Origin: Mesobacterium pallidum
GTDB lineage: Bacteria; Pseudomonadota; Alphaproteobacteria; Rhodobacterales; Rhodobacteraceae
Reading direction: 5' to 3'
Assembly: GCF_019966535.1 (NCBI RefSeq)
Contig: NZ_JAIMID010000005.1
Span: 124,001 to 188,000 of the forward strand
Length of the DNA: 64,000 nucleotides
The notes beneath the pieces are model-generated. The model was not told the DNA's origin and ran no database searches. It saw nothing but the letters and a program-made list of their open reading frames with translations. Position numbers and translations under genes: made by a program. Shown here in pieces: positions 27,456 to 38,699 of the stretch; the first letter of the stretch is position 1; each line of letters opens with the position of its first letter.

Positions 27456-27950
27456 ATGACAACGATCCGCCCCGCGACAGTCAGCGACCACGACGCAATC
27501 TGGCACCTGCTGGAACCGGTGTTCCGCGCCGGCGACACCTATACGATCGACCCGGGCGTCAGCCGCGACGACGCGCTGGCCTACTGGCTGGCGCCGGAAA
27601 AGACGACATATGTCTGCGAGGACGGCGGGCAGGTCCTGGGCACCTACTACCTGCGCCCCAACGCGGCGGGCGGCGGCGCGCATGTCTGCAACTGCGGCTA
27701 CATCACCGCCCCCCAGGCGCGCGGCCGCGGCATCGCCCGCGCCATGCTGGCGCATTCGCTTGACGCGGCCCGCACCGCCGGATACCGCGCCATGCAGTAC
27801 AATTTCGTGGTGGAGACGAACCAGCGCGCCGTGCAAACATGGCTGCGGGCCGGGTTCGACGTGGTCGGGCGGTTGCCTGGCGCCTTTCTCCACCCCCAGG
27901 GCGGCTATGTCGACGCGCTGGTCATGATGAAGGACCTCACCGATGGCTGA
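27456..27950 (+). CDS. GNAT N-acetyltransferase
   Basis: Acetyltransferase of 164 residues with the GNAT acetyl-CoA loop in PQARGRGIARAML (motif A) after a beta-strand ending GYITA, and a C-terminal motif B (GYRAMQYNFVVETNQRAVQTWLRAGFDVVG). Substrate unknown. Its stop overlaps the NYN-domain gene start by 8 bp, so the two are co-translated. Confidence 0.88.
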   Translation: MTTIRPATVSDHDAIWHLLEPVFRAGDTYTIDPGVSRDDALAYWLAPEKTTYVCEDGGQVLGTYYLRPNAAGGGAHVCNCGYITAPQARGRGIARAMLAHSLDAARTAGYRAMQYNFVVETNQRAVQTWLRAGFDVVGRLPGAFLHPQGGYVDALVMMKDLTDG

Positions 27951-28647
27951 CCCCGACCACCTGCTGGCCGTATTGATCGACGCGGACAACGTGCCCGCCA
28001 AATACGCCAAGGCGATCTTTGACGAGATCGCGACCCTGGGCGAGGCTTCGGCCCGCCGCGTCTACGGCGACTTTTCGTCCGACCGCATGAACTCCTGGGC
28101 CAAGGAACAGGGCGACCTGGGCCTGACCCCGATTCACCAGCCCAGCTTCACGGTCAAGAAGAACTCGAGCGACATCGCGCTGGTGATCGACGCAATGGAC
28201 CTGATGCATTCGGGTCGTTTCGACGGCTTCGTGCTGGTGAGCTCGGACAGCGACTTCATCCGGCTCGCCAACCGGCTGCGTGAACAGGGTCTGGGCGTCT
28301 ACGGCATGGGCGAGAAGAAGACCCACGAAGCCTTCCGCAAGGCCTGCAAGCGGTTCATCTACCTGGAAAACCTCGGCAGCAACGAGGACGAGAAGGCCCC
28401 CGCGCCCAAGTCCGAAAGCAAGCTGGACGAGGCGCGCAAGCTGATCCTGCGCGCCATGGACAGCGTCGAGCAGGAGGACGAATGGGTCACGTTGGGCCAG
28501 ATCGGCCAGCAGATCACCGCGCTGCATCCCGATTTCGACACCCGCACCTATGGCAAGCGCAAGCTGTCGGAACTGGTGACCGAGCTGAAGATCTTCGAAT
28601 CCCGCAACGGCCCGGGCAACCAGCTGCAGATCCGCCGGCTGGACTGA
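27943..28647 (+). CDS. NYN-domain (PIN-like) nuclease with C-terminal LOTUS/OST-HTH domain
   Basis: A 234-residue protein. Residues 8-145 are an NYN/LabA-type PIN-like domain with the acidic set: VLIDADNV, SSDIALVIDAMD and VSSDSDFIRLA, expected to bind one metal and cut RNA. After a charged linker, residues about 160-232 (KLILRAMDSVEQEDEWVTLGQIGQQITALHPDFDTRTYGKRKLSELV) match the LOTUS/OST-HTH fold, a proposed RNA-binding module. It overlaps the GNAT gene by 8 bp. The target RNA is unknown. Confidence 0.85.
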   Translation: MADPDHLLAVLIDADNVPAKYAKAIFDEIATLGEASARRVYGDFSSDRMNSWAKEQGDLGLTPIHQPSFTVKKNSSDIALVIDAMDLMHSGRFDGFVLVSSDSDFIRLANRLREQGLGVYGMGEKKTHEAFRKACKRFIYLENLGSNEDEKAPAPKSESKLDEARKLILRAMDSVEQEDEWVTLGQIGQQITALHPDFDTRTYGKRKLSELVTELKIFESRNGPGNQLQIRRLD

Positions 28648-28699
28648 CCCGGCCCAAAGCGACGCGCATGTCTATCATGCCTTGTCCGGGCTGCACGCC

Positions 28700-28722
28700 G
28701 TAGGGTGGGCATCCTGCCCACC
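28700..28722 (+). repeat. REP-like hairpin, copy 2 (GTAG-led)
   Basis: GTAG then GGTGGGCA-TCC-TGCCCACC, identical to the hairpin near 1192. First of three copies between the convergent NYN and pbpC genes. Confidence 0.75.
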
Positions 28723-28777
28723 ATCCCCGGCCAACCACCCCCCCGACGGTGGCCCATGCGCGCCCCCGTCACCGGCC

Positions 28778-28800
28778 GTAGGGTGGGCCTGCTCCCCACC
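28778..28800 (+). repeat. REP-like hairpin, copy 3 (GTAG-led)
   Basis: GTAG then GGTGGG, a seven-base loop, CCCACC: a shorter stem than copy 2, starting 78 bp after the start of copy 2. Confidence 0.65.
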
Positions 28801-28840
28801 GCACTTGGGCAATCATCCGGCGCCGACCTCACCCTGTGTG

Positions 28841-28863
28841 GTCAGGTGGGCCTCCTGCCCACC
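28841..28863 (+). repeat. REP-like hairpin, copy 4
   Basis: GTCA then GGTGGGC-CTCCT-GCCCACC, ending 9 bp before the pbpC stop. The 224-bp gap from 28648 to 28871 holds these three hairpins and no gene. Confidence 0.65.
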
Positions 28864-28871
28864 ATCCGCCC

Positions 28872-30911
28872 TCACCGCAGCTCGACCGTCACCCGGTCCG
28901 ACCGGCCTGTCGCATCCAGCACCGTCACCTGCGTCCAGCCCCGCCCCGGCAGGGTCAGCGCGATCTCGCGCCGCCGTTCGCCGGTGCGCAGGGGCCGGCC
29001 GTCGGCCAGCACGGTAAAGGGCGGCGTGCCGTCGCGCAGCTTGACCACCAGCGCGCCACCGTCGGTCCTCACCTGTGCGCCATCGGGCGGATAGGCCAGT
29101 TTCGGCGCATCATCCGCCGCCTCGAACACCGCGTCACGGCCGCGGAAACGTTGCAAGGGCGCGGGCAGCTGCGCGTTGCCCAGCAGCAGCGTTTCGGGCG
29201 GGGGCGGCGGCAGGGGCGTGCGCTGCGGCGTCAGCCGCTGGAAGGCGTCGAACAGCACCGGCGCGGCGAGGCTGCCGCCAAAGGCCCCCGGCACCGGCGT
29301 GCCATCCGCGCGGCCGATCCAGACCCCCACGACATGCCGCCCGTCAAAGCCGATGGCCCAGGCGTCGCGGTGCCCGTAGGACGTGCCCGTCTTCCACGCG
29401 ACCGGCCCCTGCGGCGCGCCGGACGGCGGCGTCAGCGCGGCGAGGATATGCCCGACCTGCCAGGCGGCCGAACGGCTGACCAGAGGGCCAAGCTCGGCGC
29501 CCATTCCGGGGGTGGCGTGCACCTCGATGGCCTCCCCGCCCCGCCCCAGCGCCGCGTAGAGCCGCATCAGGTCTTCCAGCGTCATGCCGATCCCGCCCAG
29601 CGCCACGGCCAGACCCGCCGTCCGGCCCGGCAGTTCGGGCCGGATACCGGCGCGGCGCAGGGCGGACATCAGGCGCTCGGGCCCCAGTTCCGAGGTCAGT
29701 CGCACCACGGGGATGTTCAGCGATTGCCGCAGCGCCTCGGCCACGCGGATCTCGCCCCGGAAATGCCCGTCGAAATTCTGCGGCGCGTAGCCGTCGAAAC
29801 TGACCGGCCGGTCGTCGATCAGCGTCTCGGGATGCGCCAGCCCCTGGTCGAAGGCCATGGCATAGACCAGCGGTTTCAGCGTGGACCCGGGCGAGCGCTG
29901 CGCCTGTGTCATGTCCACGTAGCCCTGCCGCAGGTCCGCATCCGCATAGCCGGGTGAGCCGACGGAGGCGCGGATCTCTCCGGTCTGGTGATCGACGGCC
30001 ATCAGCGCGATCGACAGCCGGTCCGGCCGGTTCAGCAGCGCCTGCGCGGCGAGGTCTTCGAAGGCCCGCTGGGCGGTGCCGTCGATGGACAGCACATGCC
30101 GCGTGACCAGCGGCGCCTCGGTCCGCACCCGGTCGGCCAGATGCGCGGCCAGCGCGGGGAAGTCGCGGCGGGCATGGGGCACCGGCTCGGTCTCGGCGGC
30201 ATGACGCGTCTCGGCGTCGATCACGCCCGCGCTCTCCATCCGCGCCAGCACGCGGGACCGGGCGGCGGTGGCGGCATCGTGGTGCCGGTCGGGGCGGCGG
30301 CTGGTCGGCGCCTGCGGCAGGGCGACCAGCAGCCCGGCCTGGGCGGGGGTGAGGCGCTTGGGCTCCTTCCCGAACCAGGCGAGCGACGCGGCGCGCACAC
30401 CTTCCACGTTACCGCCGAAGGGCGCGAGCTTGAGGTAGAGGCCAAGGATCTCGTCCTTGGTCAATTCCCGCTCCAGCGCCAGCGCGACACGGGCCTGGCG
30501 GACCTTGCCCTCCCAGCGGCCCGTGGTGCCGTCTTCGAGCAGCCGCGCCACCTGCATGGTCAGGGTAGAGCCGCCCGAGACCAGCCTGCGATAGCGCAGC
30601 GCCTGCGCGACGGCGCGGGTCACGGCGACCGGATCGACCCCGGCATGGTCGCGGAACCGCTTGTCCTCGTAGGCGATCAGCATCGACAGGTAGAGCGGAT
30701 CGACGTCCCCCACCCCCGCGTCGAGCCGCCAAAGCCCGTCCGCCACCGTGTAGGGCCGCAGGAGGTCGCCATCGCGGTCGCGCACCTCGGCCCCCGTCTC
30801 GATCACCAGCACGGGCAGGTCGGTCGCCCCGACCCAGATGTCGAAGCGGTCGCGCGCCAGCCCGATGGCCGTCAGGCCGATGGCCAGCAGGACGGGCCAG
30901 CGCGCCTTCAT
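28872..30911 (-). CDS. pbpC: Penicillin-binding protein 1C
   Basis: Bifunctional class A PBP of 679 residues, anchored by an N-terminal segment (WPVLLAIGLTAIGLA). The glycosyltransferase domain has the catalytic Glu in AYEDKRFRDHAGVDP and GGSTLTMQVARLL; the transpeptidase domain has SPGSTLKP (active Ser and Lys), SLN and KTGTSYGHRDAW. The C-terminal BiPBP_C domain (PDGAQVRTDGG...PLRTGERRREI) marks the PBP1C subgroup. ATG 30911 overlaps the alpha-2-macroglobulin stop by 4 bp, the standard pairing: the macroglobulin is thought to trap proteases that breach the outer membrane while PBP1C repairs the wall. Confidence 0.93.
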   Translation of the reverse strand: MKARWPVLLAIGLTAIGLARDRFDIWVGATDLPVLVIETGAEVRDRDGDLLRPYTVADGLWRLDAGVGDVDPLYLSMLIAYEDKRFRDHAGVDPVAVTRAVAQALRYRRLVSGGSTLTMQVARLLEDGTTGRWEGKVRQARVALALERELTKDEILGLYLKLAPFGGNVEGVRAASLAWFGKEPKRLTPAQAGLLVALPQAPTSRRPDRHHDAATAARSRVLARMESAGVIDAETRHAAETEPVPHARRDFPALAAHLADRVRTEAPLVTRHVLSIDGTAQRAFEDLAAQALLNRPDRLSIALMAVDHQTGEIRASVGSPGYADADLRQGYVDMTQAQRSPGSTLKPLVYAMAFDQGLAHPETLIDDRPVSFDGYAPQNFDGHFRGEIRVAEALRQSLNIPVVRLTSELGPERLMSALRRAGIRPELPGRTAGLAVALGGIGMTLEDLMRLYAALGRGGEAIEVHATPGMGAELGPLVSRSAAWQVGHILAALTPPSGAPQGPVAWKTGTSYGHRDAWAIGFDGRHVVGVWIGRADGTPVPGAFGGSLAAPVLFDAFQRLTPQRTPLPPPPPETLLLGNAQLPAPLQRFRGRDAVFEAADDAPKLAYPPDGAQVRTDGGALVVKLRDGTPPFTVLADGRPLRTGERRREIALTLPGRGWTQVTVLDATGRSDRVTVELR

Positions 30912-33900
30912 TCGACGATCAAACGGCCCGATGCGGTGCGGGCGCGGTACTGCGGGCGATACATGTCCTCGACCGAGGCGGCCGGGTGGTGGAACGCGCC
31001 CGGAGAGATCGCGCGCACCACGTAGGCCAGCCGGAACGGATCGGCCGAGCGCCAGTCGACGGCGGCAAGGAACCTGTCGGCGCGGAACTCGGCGTGGTCC
31101 GCCTCGGCCGGCGACAGCCATGCCAGTTCGCGCACATCGCCCGAGCGCAAGAGCGACGGGTTGTCGATCTCGAGCCCCGCGGGCAGCGGATCGTCGACCA
31201 TCAGCCGCGCGCCGCCCGCCTCGGAGGGGCGCACAGTCAGGACCACGACCATGCGGTCTCCAGTCTGGACAGGGTCCGTCACCGGCTGGCCGTCCATCGT
31301 GTAGTAGGCCCGTTCGATCGCGTAGCCGTAACCGGATTTTTCCACCGTCCCCAAGGGCTTGCCGAAGGTGGTCAGGGTGATGTCGGTGTCGCGGCCCGAG
31401 GCGTTGGTGATGGCGAGCGGCTGGGCCACATCATCCTCGATCACGCGCACCAGCGGGCCGTCGATGGGCTGGCCGTTGATCCGCATCCCGCTCATCGACG
31501 GGTCGGCGACCATGGCATGGGCGGCCAGCAGCGACCAGGCCTGTTCCTGAGTGGACATCGGCCGGTCGGTGCTGAGGGACGCCGCCAGCAGGTCGCGGTT
31601 GACGGCGTTCGACCCGGCCTCGACCGCCAGCGACAACACGCCCGCGGTGTCGCGCAGCACCGTGCCGTAATCGGCGCGCCATGCCCGGCCGCCATCGGGG
31701 TTTTCCGCCGCGATCATCGCCGCCGCGCGGGTGAACATCGCATCCGCCCGGGTCTGGTCGCCATAAGCCGCCAGCGCCGCGCCCAGCTGCGCGGCGGCAA
31801 GCGGGGTGGCAAAGCTGGTGCCCTTGACGTCCGCGTAGTAGCGCAGATCGCCCATGGCGGCCGCCCCTTCGCGCGCGAGGACCATGAGCGCATAGGCGAT
31901 ATCCTCTCCGCCATAGTCGAAATCGGGCGCGTAGTTCACCCGGTTGCGCAGGTTGTCCATGGCGTTGCGGAACGCCATCTGCGGCACCTCGTGGCCCTGC
32001 GCGCGGGCGCGGGACAGGAAGTCGCTGACATAGGCGTCGAGCCAGAAGTCGCCCGAGTCGGCCCGCCAGAGGCCGAAGGCCCCGTTGGCCGCCTGCCGCG
32101 ACAGCACGCGGTCGATGGCCTGGCCGATGCGCAGGTCGATCTGGCCCTGGTGACCCAGATCCAGCGCCTCGGCGACGGACGAGAAATAGAGCATCGGAAG
32201 CGCCTGGCTGGTCACCTGCTCGGTGCAGCCGTAGGGGTAGCGGTCGAGGGCCGACAGCAGCCCGGGCGCGTCGAACCTGGCCAGCGGCCCGGCCGAGAGC
32301 ATGGCGCTTCCGGTGCCCGGCCGTAGCCCGGCAAAGACGGCGGTGTCGAAGGTGAAGGTGTCGCCGTCCGACAGGCGGAAGCGGCGGGTCGTGGCGATCT
32401 CGGGGTCGCCCGCGCGCACGCCGAGGGTCAATTGCTTGACCAGCTGCTTGCCGTCCGGCGTGGTGAGCGCCACGCGGATCGCGTAGTCACCGACCGCGCC
32501 GGCCGCCAGCGGGATCTCCAGCCGCGCGGTCTGCTTGTCGCCAAGATCCAGCCCCGAGGGCCGCGCGCCCAGATCGAGCCCGGTGGAGGAAATATCCAGC
32601 CCCATCCGCCCGGTCGGCCCCTGCGCATGGGTCACCTCGAGCAACATCCGCGAGGTGTCGCCGGGGGCGAGGAAGCGCGGCAAGCTCGCCGTCACCACCA
32701 CCGGGTCGCGCACCAGCACGTCCGCCTCGGCCTGGCCCACGCCGGTGGGCGACCAGGCGACGGCCATCAGGCGCACGGTGCCGTTGAACCCGGGGATGTC
32801 GAACGTGACCTCGGCCCGGCCATTCTCGACCCGCACGGGGCCCGAGAACAGCGCGACCAGATCCTCGGTCGGCGGCGGGCTTTCCATCCGCATCAGGCTC
32901 TCGGCATCGCCGCCCTGCCGGATCTCGCCCATGGCGCCGGACATGCCGTCGATAAGCCGGCCGTAGAGGTCACGCACCTCCATCCCCAAGCGCCGCTGGC
33001 CGAAGTAATGCGCCTGCGGGTCGGGGCTGTCGAAGCCGGTGAGGTTGAGGATGCCCAGGTCGACGGCCGCTACGGTGACCCAGGCGGTCTCGCCCTCGGC
33101 CGCGTCCACGGTGACGGCGGCCGTCAAAGGCCCGCGCGGATCGCTGGTCTCGGGCGCGTCGAAGGCGACGCGCAGCGCCTTGGCGCCGGGATCGACCGGC
33201 GCATAGCTGAGGCCCAGCGCGCGGGCGGGGTTCAGGCCGGCGGGTGCGTCCATCGGGCGGATCACCTGCGCGGTCACGTAAGCCCCGGCGCCCCAGTCGT
33301 CGGTCACGGTGAGGGGGACGATGTTTTCGCCCTCCACCACTTCGATGGCTTCCATGTGGATCAGCCGGTTCGACATGACCGTCACCAGCGCCTTGCCCGC
33401 GTAGCGCGGCACGATGCGCAGCTGCGCCGTCTCGCCGGTGGCATAGGCGGGCTTGTCGAGCGACAATTCCAGCGTGTCGGGGGTGGAGGAGGCATCGGCG
33501 GGCGCGTACCAGCCCGCGTAGAACTCGACCGACGACGCCACGTAGTCGCCGCCAACACGTTCCACGATCAGCTCGTAGCGGCCCCAGTCGACGGGGCCCG
33601 ACACCTCGACGGGCGCATCGCCCAGCATCACTTCACCGCCGGTGACGCGGCTGCGGGTGGTCGTCACCTCCCAGTTCCAACTGCCGTAAAGCTGGTACCA
33701 TTGGTAGCGCGTCTCGACCCGGTTCAGGGTCCATTTCACCGGCATCTGAGTGCGTTCCAGCGCGGGCGAGATCGCGGCGAGGTCAAAGGCGGCCTCGGTC
33801 CCTTCGCCCACCACGCCGTCGAAGAGCGGCTTGATGCCGATCATCGGTGCGCCGGGGGCGAGGGTGCGGGTCAATGCGCGTTCGACCGGGCGGCCGGAGC

Positions 33901-36313
33901 CCTCCTGCACCGTGACCCGGATGCGCGCCTCGAGCGGGCGGTCGACGCCCTCGAGCTCGGGGAACTCGACGGCCATCTGCGCCATGCCCTGGGCATCCGT
34001 GCGGACATTCTCGCCAAAATAGCGCGACCGGGGACTGAGCTCGGCATCGTATTGGCCGAATTGATAGCCAGGGAAGGCGTCCAGCGTGCGGCGCGGACGC
34101 AGGAGCACGTTCGCCTCGACCGGAAGGTTCCCTGCAGGGGCGCCGAAGAGATAGCGCGCCTCGATGCTGAGCGGCGGGCTGTCCGTGGGGCGGATCGGGC
34201 CGTCGGGCAGCGAGAGGTCGAAGTCGATGCGTTCGGGCAGGAAATCCTCGACCAGCAGCGCGGTGGTCGCCAGCGCGGGCGCCTCGGTATCGGCGTGGAT
34301 GTCCAGCCGCCAGGTCCCGCGCGGGGCGGTGCTGCCCACGGGCAGATCGAACACATGGCCACCCGCCGTGCCGTCCGTCGACGTGATGCGGGAATATTCC
34401 ACCCCGTCGGGCCGGTGCAGGATCGCGGTCAGCGGCAGGCCGGGGATCGCCGCGGCCACGCCGTCGCGCGCGAGGACCGTGGCATGGATAACCTCACCCG
34501 CGCGGTAGGCGCCGCGGTCGGTGGCCAGGAAGACGTCGATCGGCGGGCTGGGTTCGCGCCCCTCGACGCCCCGATCCGACAGATCGAACGCCGGGTCGGT
34601 GAGCGACAGGAACGCCATGTCGGTGTCGGTCTTGATCGTGACCAGCGCAGGCTCTGCCCCGCCAGTGCCGCGCGCGAGGCCGGGATCGAAGCGCGCATAG
34701 CCCTGCGCATCGGTCGTGGCCGTGCCGAGCACGCGGTTGGCGCGCGACACCAGCTCGACCGTGACGCCGCCCTGCGGGTCGGCCGAGGCGAGCGAGCGGA
34801 CGAAGACGTGCAGGCCATCGGTGCCCGACAGGGTCGTCAACCCGAGATCGGACAGCACGAACCATTGCGTCGCGCCCGGGTCGTCGTATTCGTCGCCGTC
34901 CGGGTCACGGGCGGTAAGGGCATAGATGCCGGGATCGAGCGCGGCGACGACCTCTCCCAGCGGCAGGCGGGTGGTGATGTCGCGGTTCAGCGGCGCGTCC
35001 ACGGGGGCGGAGCCGGTCCAGACCTCCTCGCCGATGTTGCGGAACTGGCTGAGCTGCCAGTAATCCAGCGGCCGGCCGAAGTAATCGTTCTGGATCGCGC
35101 GCAGGATGTTGCGGTCGGAAATCCGCGCGAGCGTGAGGTCGATGGAGGCCAGGTTCACCGTCTCGACCGGCAGGCCGGCATCGGCGCTGCGCGGCAGCAC
35201 GTAGGCCCGGCCGGGAAAGCGGACCGACGGCGCGCGGTCGCGCACGTAAAGCGTCAGGGTCACGTCCCGTGCGAGGGTCTCGCCCGACGCGGCAGGCAGG
35301 CCGGCGCGGAAGGTGATGGCGTGGCGGCTGCCATGGGTGACGCCCGCGACGCAGAGCCGGTTGCCCTGCGCCTCGACGGCGAGGGTCTGGTCTGGCAGGC
35401 GCACGTAAGGCGCGTAATCGACGCCCGCCCGCACCAGCGGTTCGTTGAACTCGGCGCAGATGCGGGGGGTGGGGCTGTCGGCCTCGACCTCGTGCTCGAC
35501 AATGCGGAAACCGTACTTGCCGATGGCGTCATCCAGCTGCGCCGCGATGTCGTCGCGGGGCCGGATGTCCTGCGCCAGCCGCAGCGCCGGGATCATGTCG
35601 CGGCCGCGGCGGTTTTCCTCGAGCGCTTCGGCCAGGACCACGAGGGCCGAGACCTTCTGCGCGTCATTCCCGGCCCGCAGGTAGGCGTTCGTTGCGGCAG
35701 AGAGCGCGTTCTGGCGATAGGTGCGGGTCTGGCTGCCGTTCGGCGTCTCGACCATCAACATCAGCCGGGCGAATTCCGCCCATTGGTCGCTGGCATCGCT
35801 TTGCGACACCGCCGCACCCTGCCAGTAGATCGCGCCGGGCAGGTTGCCCTCGGCCCGCCGGTCGGCCACGGCGCGCAGCAGCGCCTCGACCGACCATTGC
35901 CCGCCGGGATGGTTGGCGCCCAGCCCCTCGGCCTGTTCGACCGCGCGGTCGATGTCGCTGTCCGACAGGAAGAACAGCTCGCCCCGCAGCGCGTCGGACC
36001 GCGACAGCACGCCCGGATCGGTGGCGACGGTGATCGCCGACAATGCGCCCTCGTAGGGTTGGCGGTCGGTCACGCCGGTCTTGGGGAAACAGGCGTTCGA
36101 CCGGGTGTTGAAGGTGAAGGCGGCGCAGCGCGGCTCAGCCAGGCAGGTGCGCTGGCAGGCGCCGAAAGTGGTGTCGAACAGCGCCTGCAGGTCGCCACCG
36201 TAGAAATCCACGTCACGGGTCACGACAATGCGGCGATCCGGAACGGTCGGTTCGGCCCCGGCCCAGGTGGCGGACAGCAGGGCAAACAGAATGGCGGCAA
36301 GAAAACGGTGCAT
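30908..36313 (-). CDS. Alpha-2-macroglobulin family protein with N-terminal PAN/apple domain
   Basis: Very large (1801 residues) periplasmic or outer-membrane protein. A signal peptide (cleavage after TWAGA) is followed by a Cys-rich PAN/apple-like segment (about residues 30-75, Cys in CQRTCLAEPRCAAFTF and NACFPK), then repeated MG beta domains (MG2 near 600). The thioester-type region reads YPYGCTEQVTSQ with Cys at residue 1363, keeping the C-x-E-Q thioester pattern, followed by alpha-toroid repeats (TED) and a C-terminal receptor-like domain. It should trap invading proteases. No lipobox is visible, unlike YfhM. The start 36313 was chosen for its signal peptide. Followed by pbpC with a 4-bp overlap. 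Confidence 0.9.
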   Translation of the reverse strand: MHRFLAAILFALLSATWAGAEPTVPDRRIVVTRDVDFYGGDLQALFDTTFGACQRTCLAEPRCAAFTFNTRSNACFPKTGVTDRQPYEGALSAITVATDPGVLSRSDALRGELFFLSDSDIDRAVEQAEGLGANHPGGQWSVEALLRAVADRRAEGNLPGAIYWQGAAVSQSDASDQWAEFARLMLMVETPNGSQTRTYRQNALSAATNAYLRAGNDAQKVSALVVLAEALEENRRGRDMIPALRLAQDIRPRDDIAAQLDDAIGKYGFRIVEHEVEADSPTPRICAEFNEPLVRAGVDYAPYVRLPDQTLAVEAQGNRLCVAGVTHGSRHAITFRAGLPAASGETLARDVTLTLYVRDRAPSVRFPGRAYVLPRSADAGLPVETVNLASIDLTLARISDRNILRAIQNDYFGRPLDYWQLSQFRNIGEEVWTGSAPVDAPLNRDITTRLPLGEVVAALDPGIYALTARDPDGDEYDDPGATQWFVLSDLGLTTLSGTDGLHVFVRSLASADPQGGVTVELVSRANRVLGTATTDAQGYARFDPGLARGTGGAEPALVTIKTDTDMAFLSLTDPAFDLSDRGVEGREPSPPIDVFLATDRGAYRAGEVIHATVLARDGVAAAIPGLPLTAILHRPDGVEYSRITSTDGTAGGHVFDLPVGSTAPRGTWRLDIHADTEAPALATTALLVEDFLPERIDFDLSLPDGPIRPTDSPPLSIEARYLFGAPAGNLPVEANVLLRPRRTLDAFPGYQFGQYDAELSPRSRYFGENVRTDAQGMAQMAVEFPELEGVDRPLEARIRVTVQEGSGRPVERALTRTLAPGAPMIGIKPLFDGVVGEGTEAAFDLAAISPALERTQMPVKWTLNRVETRYQWYQLYGSWNWEVTTTRSRVTGGEVMLGDAPVEVSGPVDWGRYELIVERVGGDYVASSVEFYAGWYAPADASSTPDTLELSLDKPAYATGETAQLRIVPRYAGKALVTVMSNRLIHMEAIEVVEGENIVPLTVTDDWGAGAYVTAQVIRPMDAPAGLNPARALGLSYAPVDPGAKALRVAFDAPETSDPRGPLTAAVTVDAAEGETAWVTVAAVDLGILNLTGFDSPDPQAHYFGQRRLGMEVRDLYGRLIDGMSGAMGEIRQGGDAESLMRMESPPPTEDLVALFSGPVRVENGRAEVTFDIPGFNGTVRLMAVAWSPTGVGQAEADVLVRDPVVVTASLPRFLAPGDTSRMLLEVTHAQGPTGRMGLDISSTGLDLGARPSGLDLGDKQTARLEIPLAAGAVGDYAIRVALTTPDGKQLVKQLTLGVRAGDPEIATTRRFRLSDGDTFTFDTAVFAGLRPGTGSAMLSAGPLARFDAPGLLSALDRYPYGCTEQVTSQALPMLYFSSVAEALDLGHQGQIDLRIGQAIDRVLSRQAANGAFGLWRADSGDFWLDAYVSDFLSRARAQGHEVPQMAFRNAMDNLRNRVNYAPDFDYGGEDIAYALMVLAREGAAAMGDLRYYADVKGTSFATPLAAAQLGAALAAYGDQTRADAMFTRAAAMIAAENPDGGRAWRADYGTVLRDTAGVLSLAVEAGSNAVNRDLLAASLSTDRPMSTQEQAWSLLAAHAMVADPSMSGMRINGQPIDGPLVRVIEDDVAQPLAITNASGRDTDITLTTFGKPLGTVEKSGYGYAIERAYYTMDGQPVTDPVQTGDRMVVVLTVRPSEAGGARLMVDDPLPAGLEIDNPSLLRSGDVRELAWLSPAEADHAEFRADRFLAAVDWRSADPFRLAYVVRAISPGAFHHPAASVEDMYRPQYRARTASGRLIVE

Positions 36314-36467
36314 CGAAAACCTCCCCTCGGGAATGGGTCCATCGTGCACGGCGGACCCGCGCGGCGCAACGATTCCCGCCATCCTGCCCTGACGTCCTTA
36401 ACAGGATATTCACCCGGGCAGCGGCACATTCGCCGGGTCCGGACGACCCCAAGAGCACCCCATTGGC

Positions 36468-38696
<2,229 letters not shown>

Positions 38697-38699
38697 GGG

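Noticed and set aside
23953..27459. 1168-codon open frame antisense to the beta-oxidation genes
   Set aside because: Crosses three genuine genes with clear motifs; composition typical of an antisense frame.
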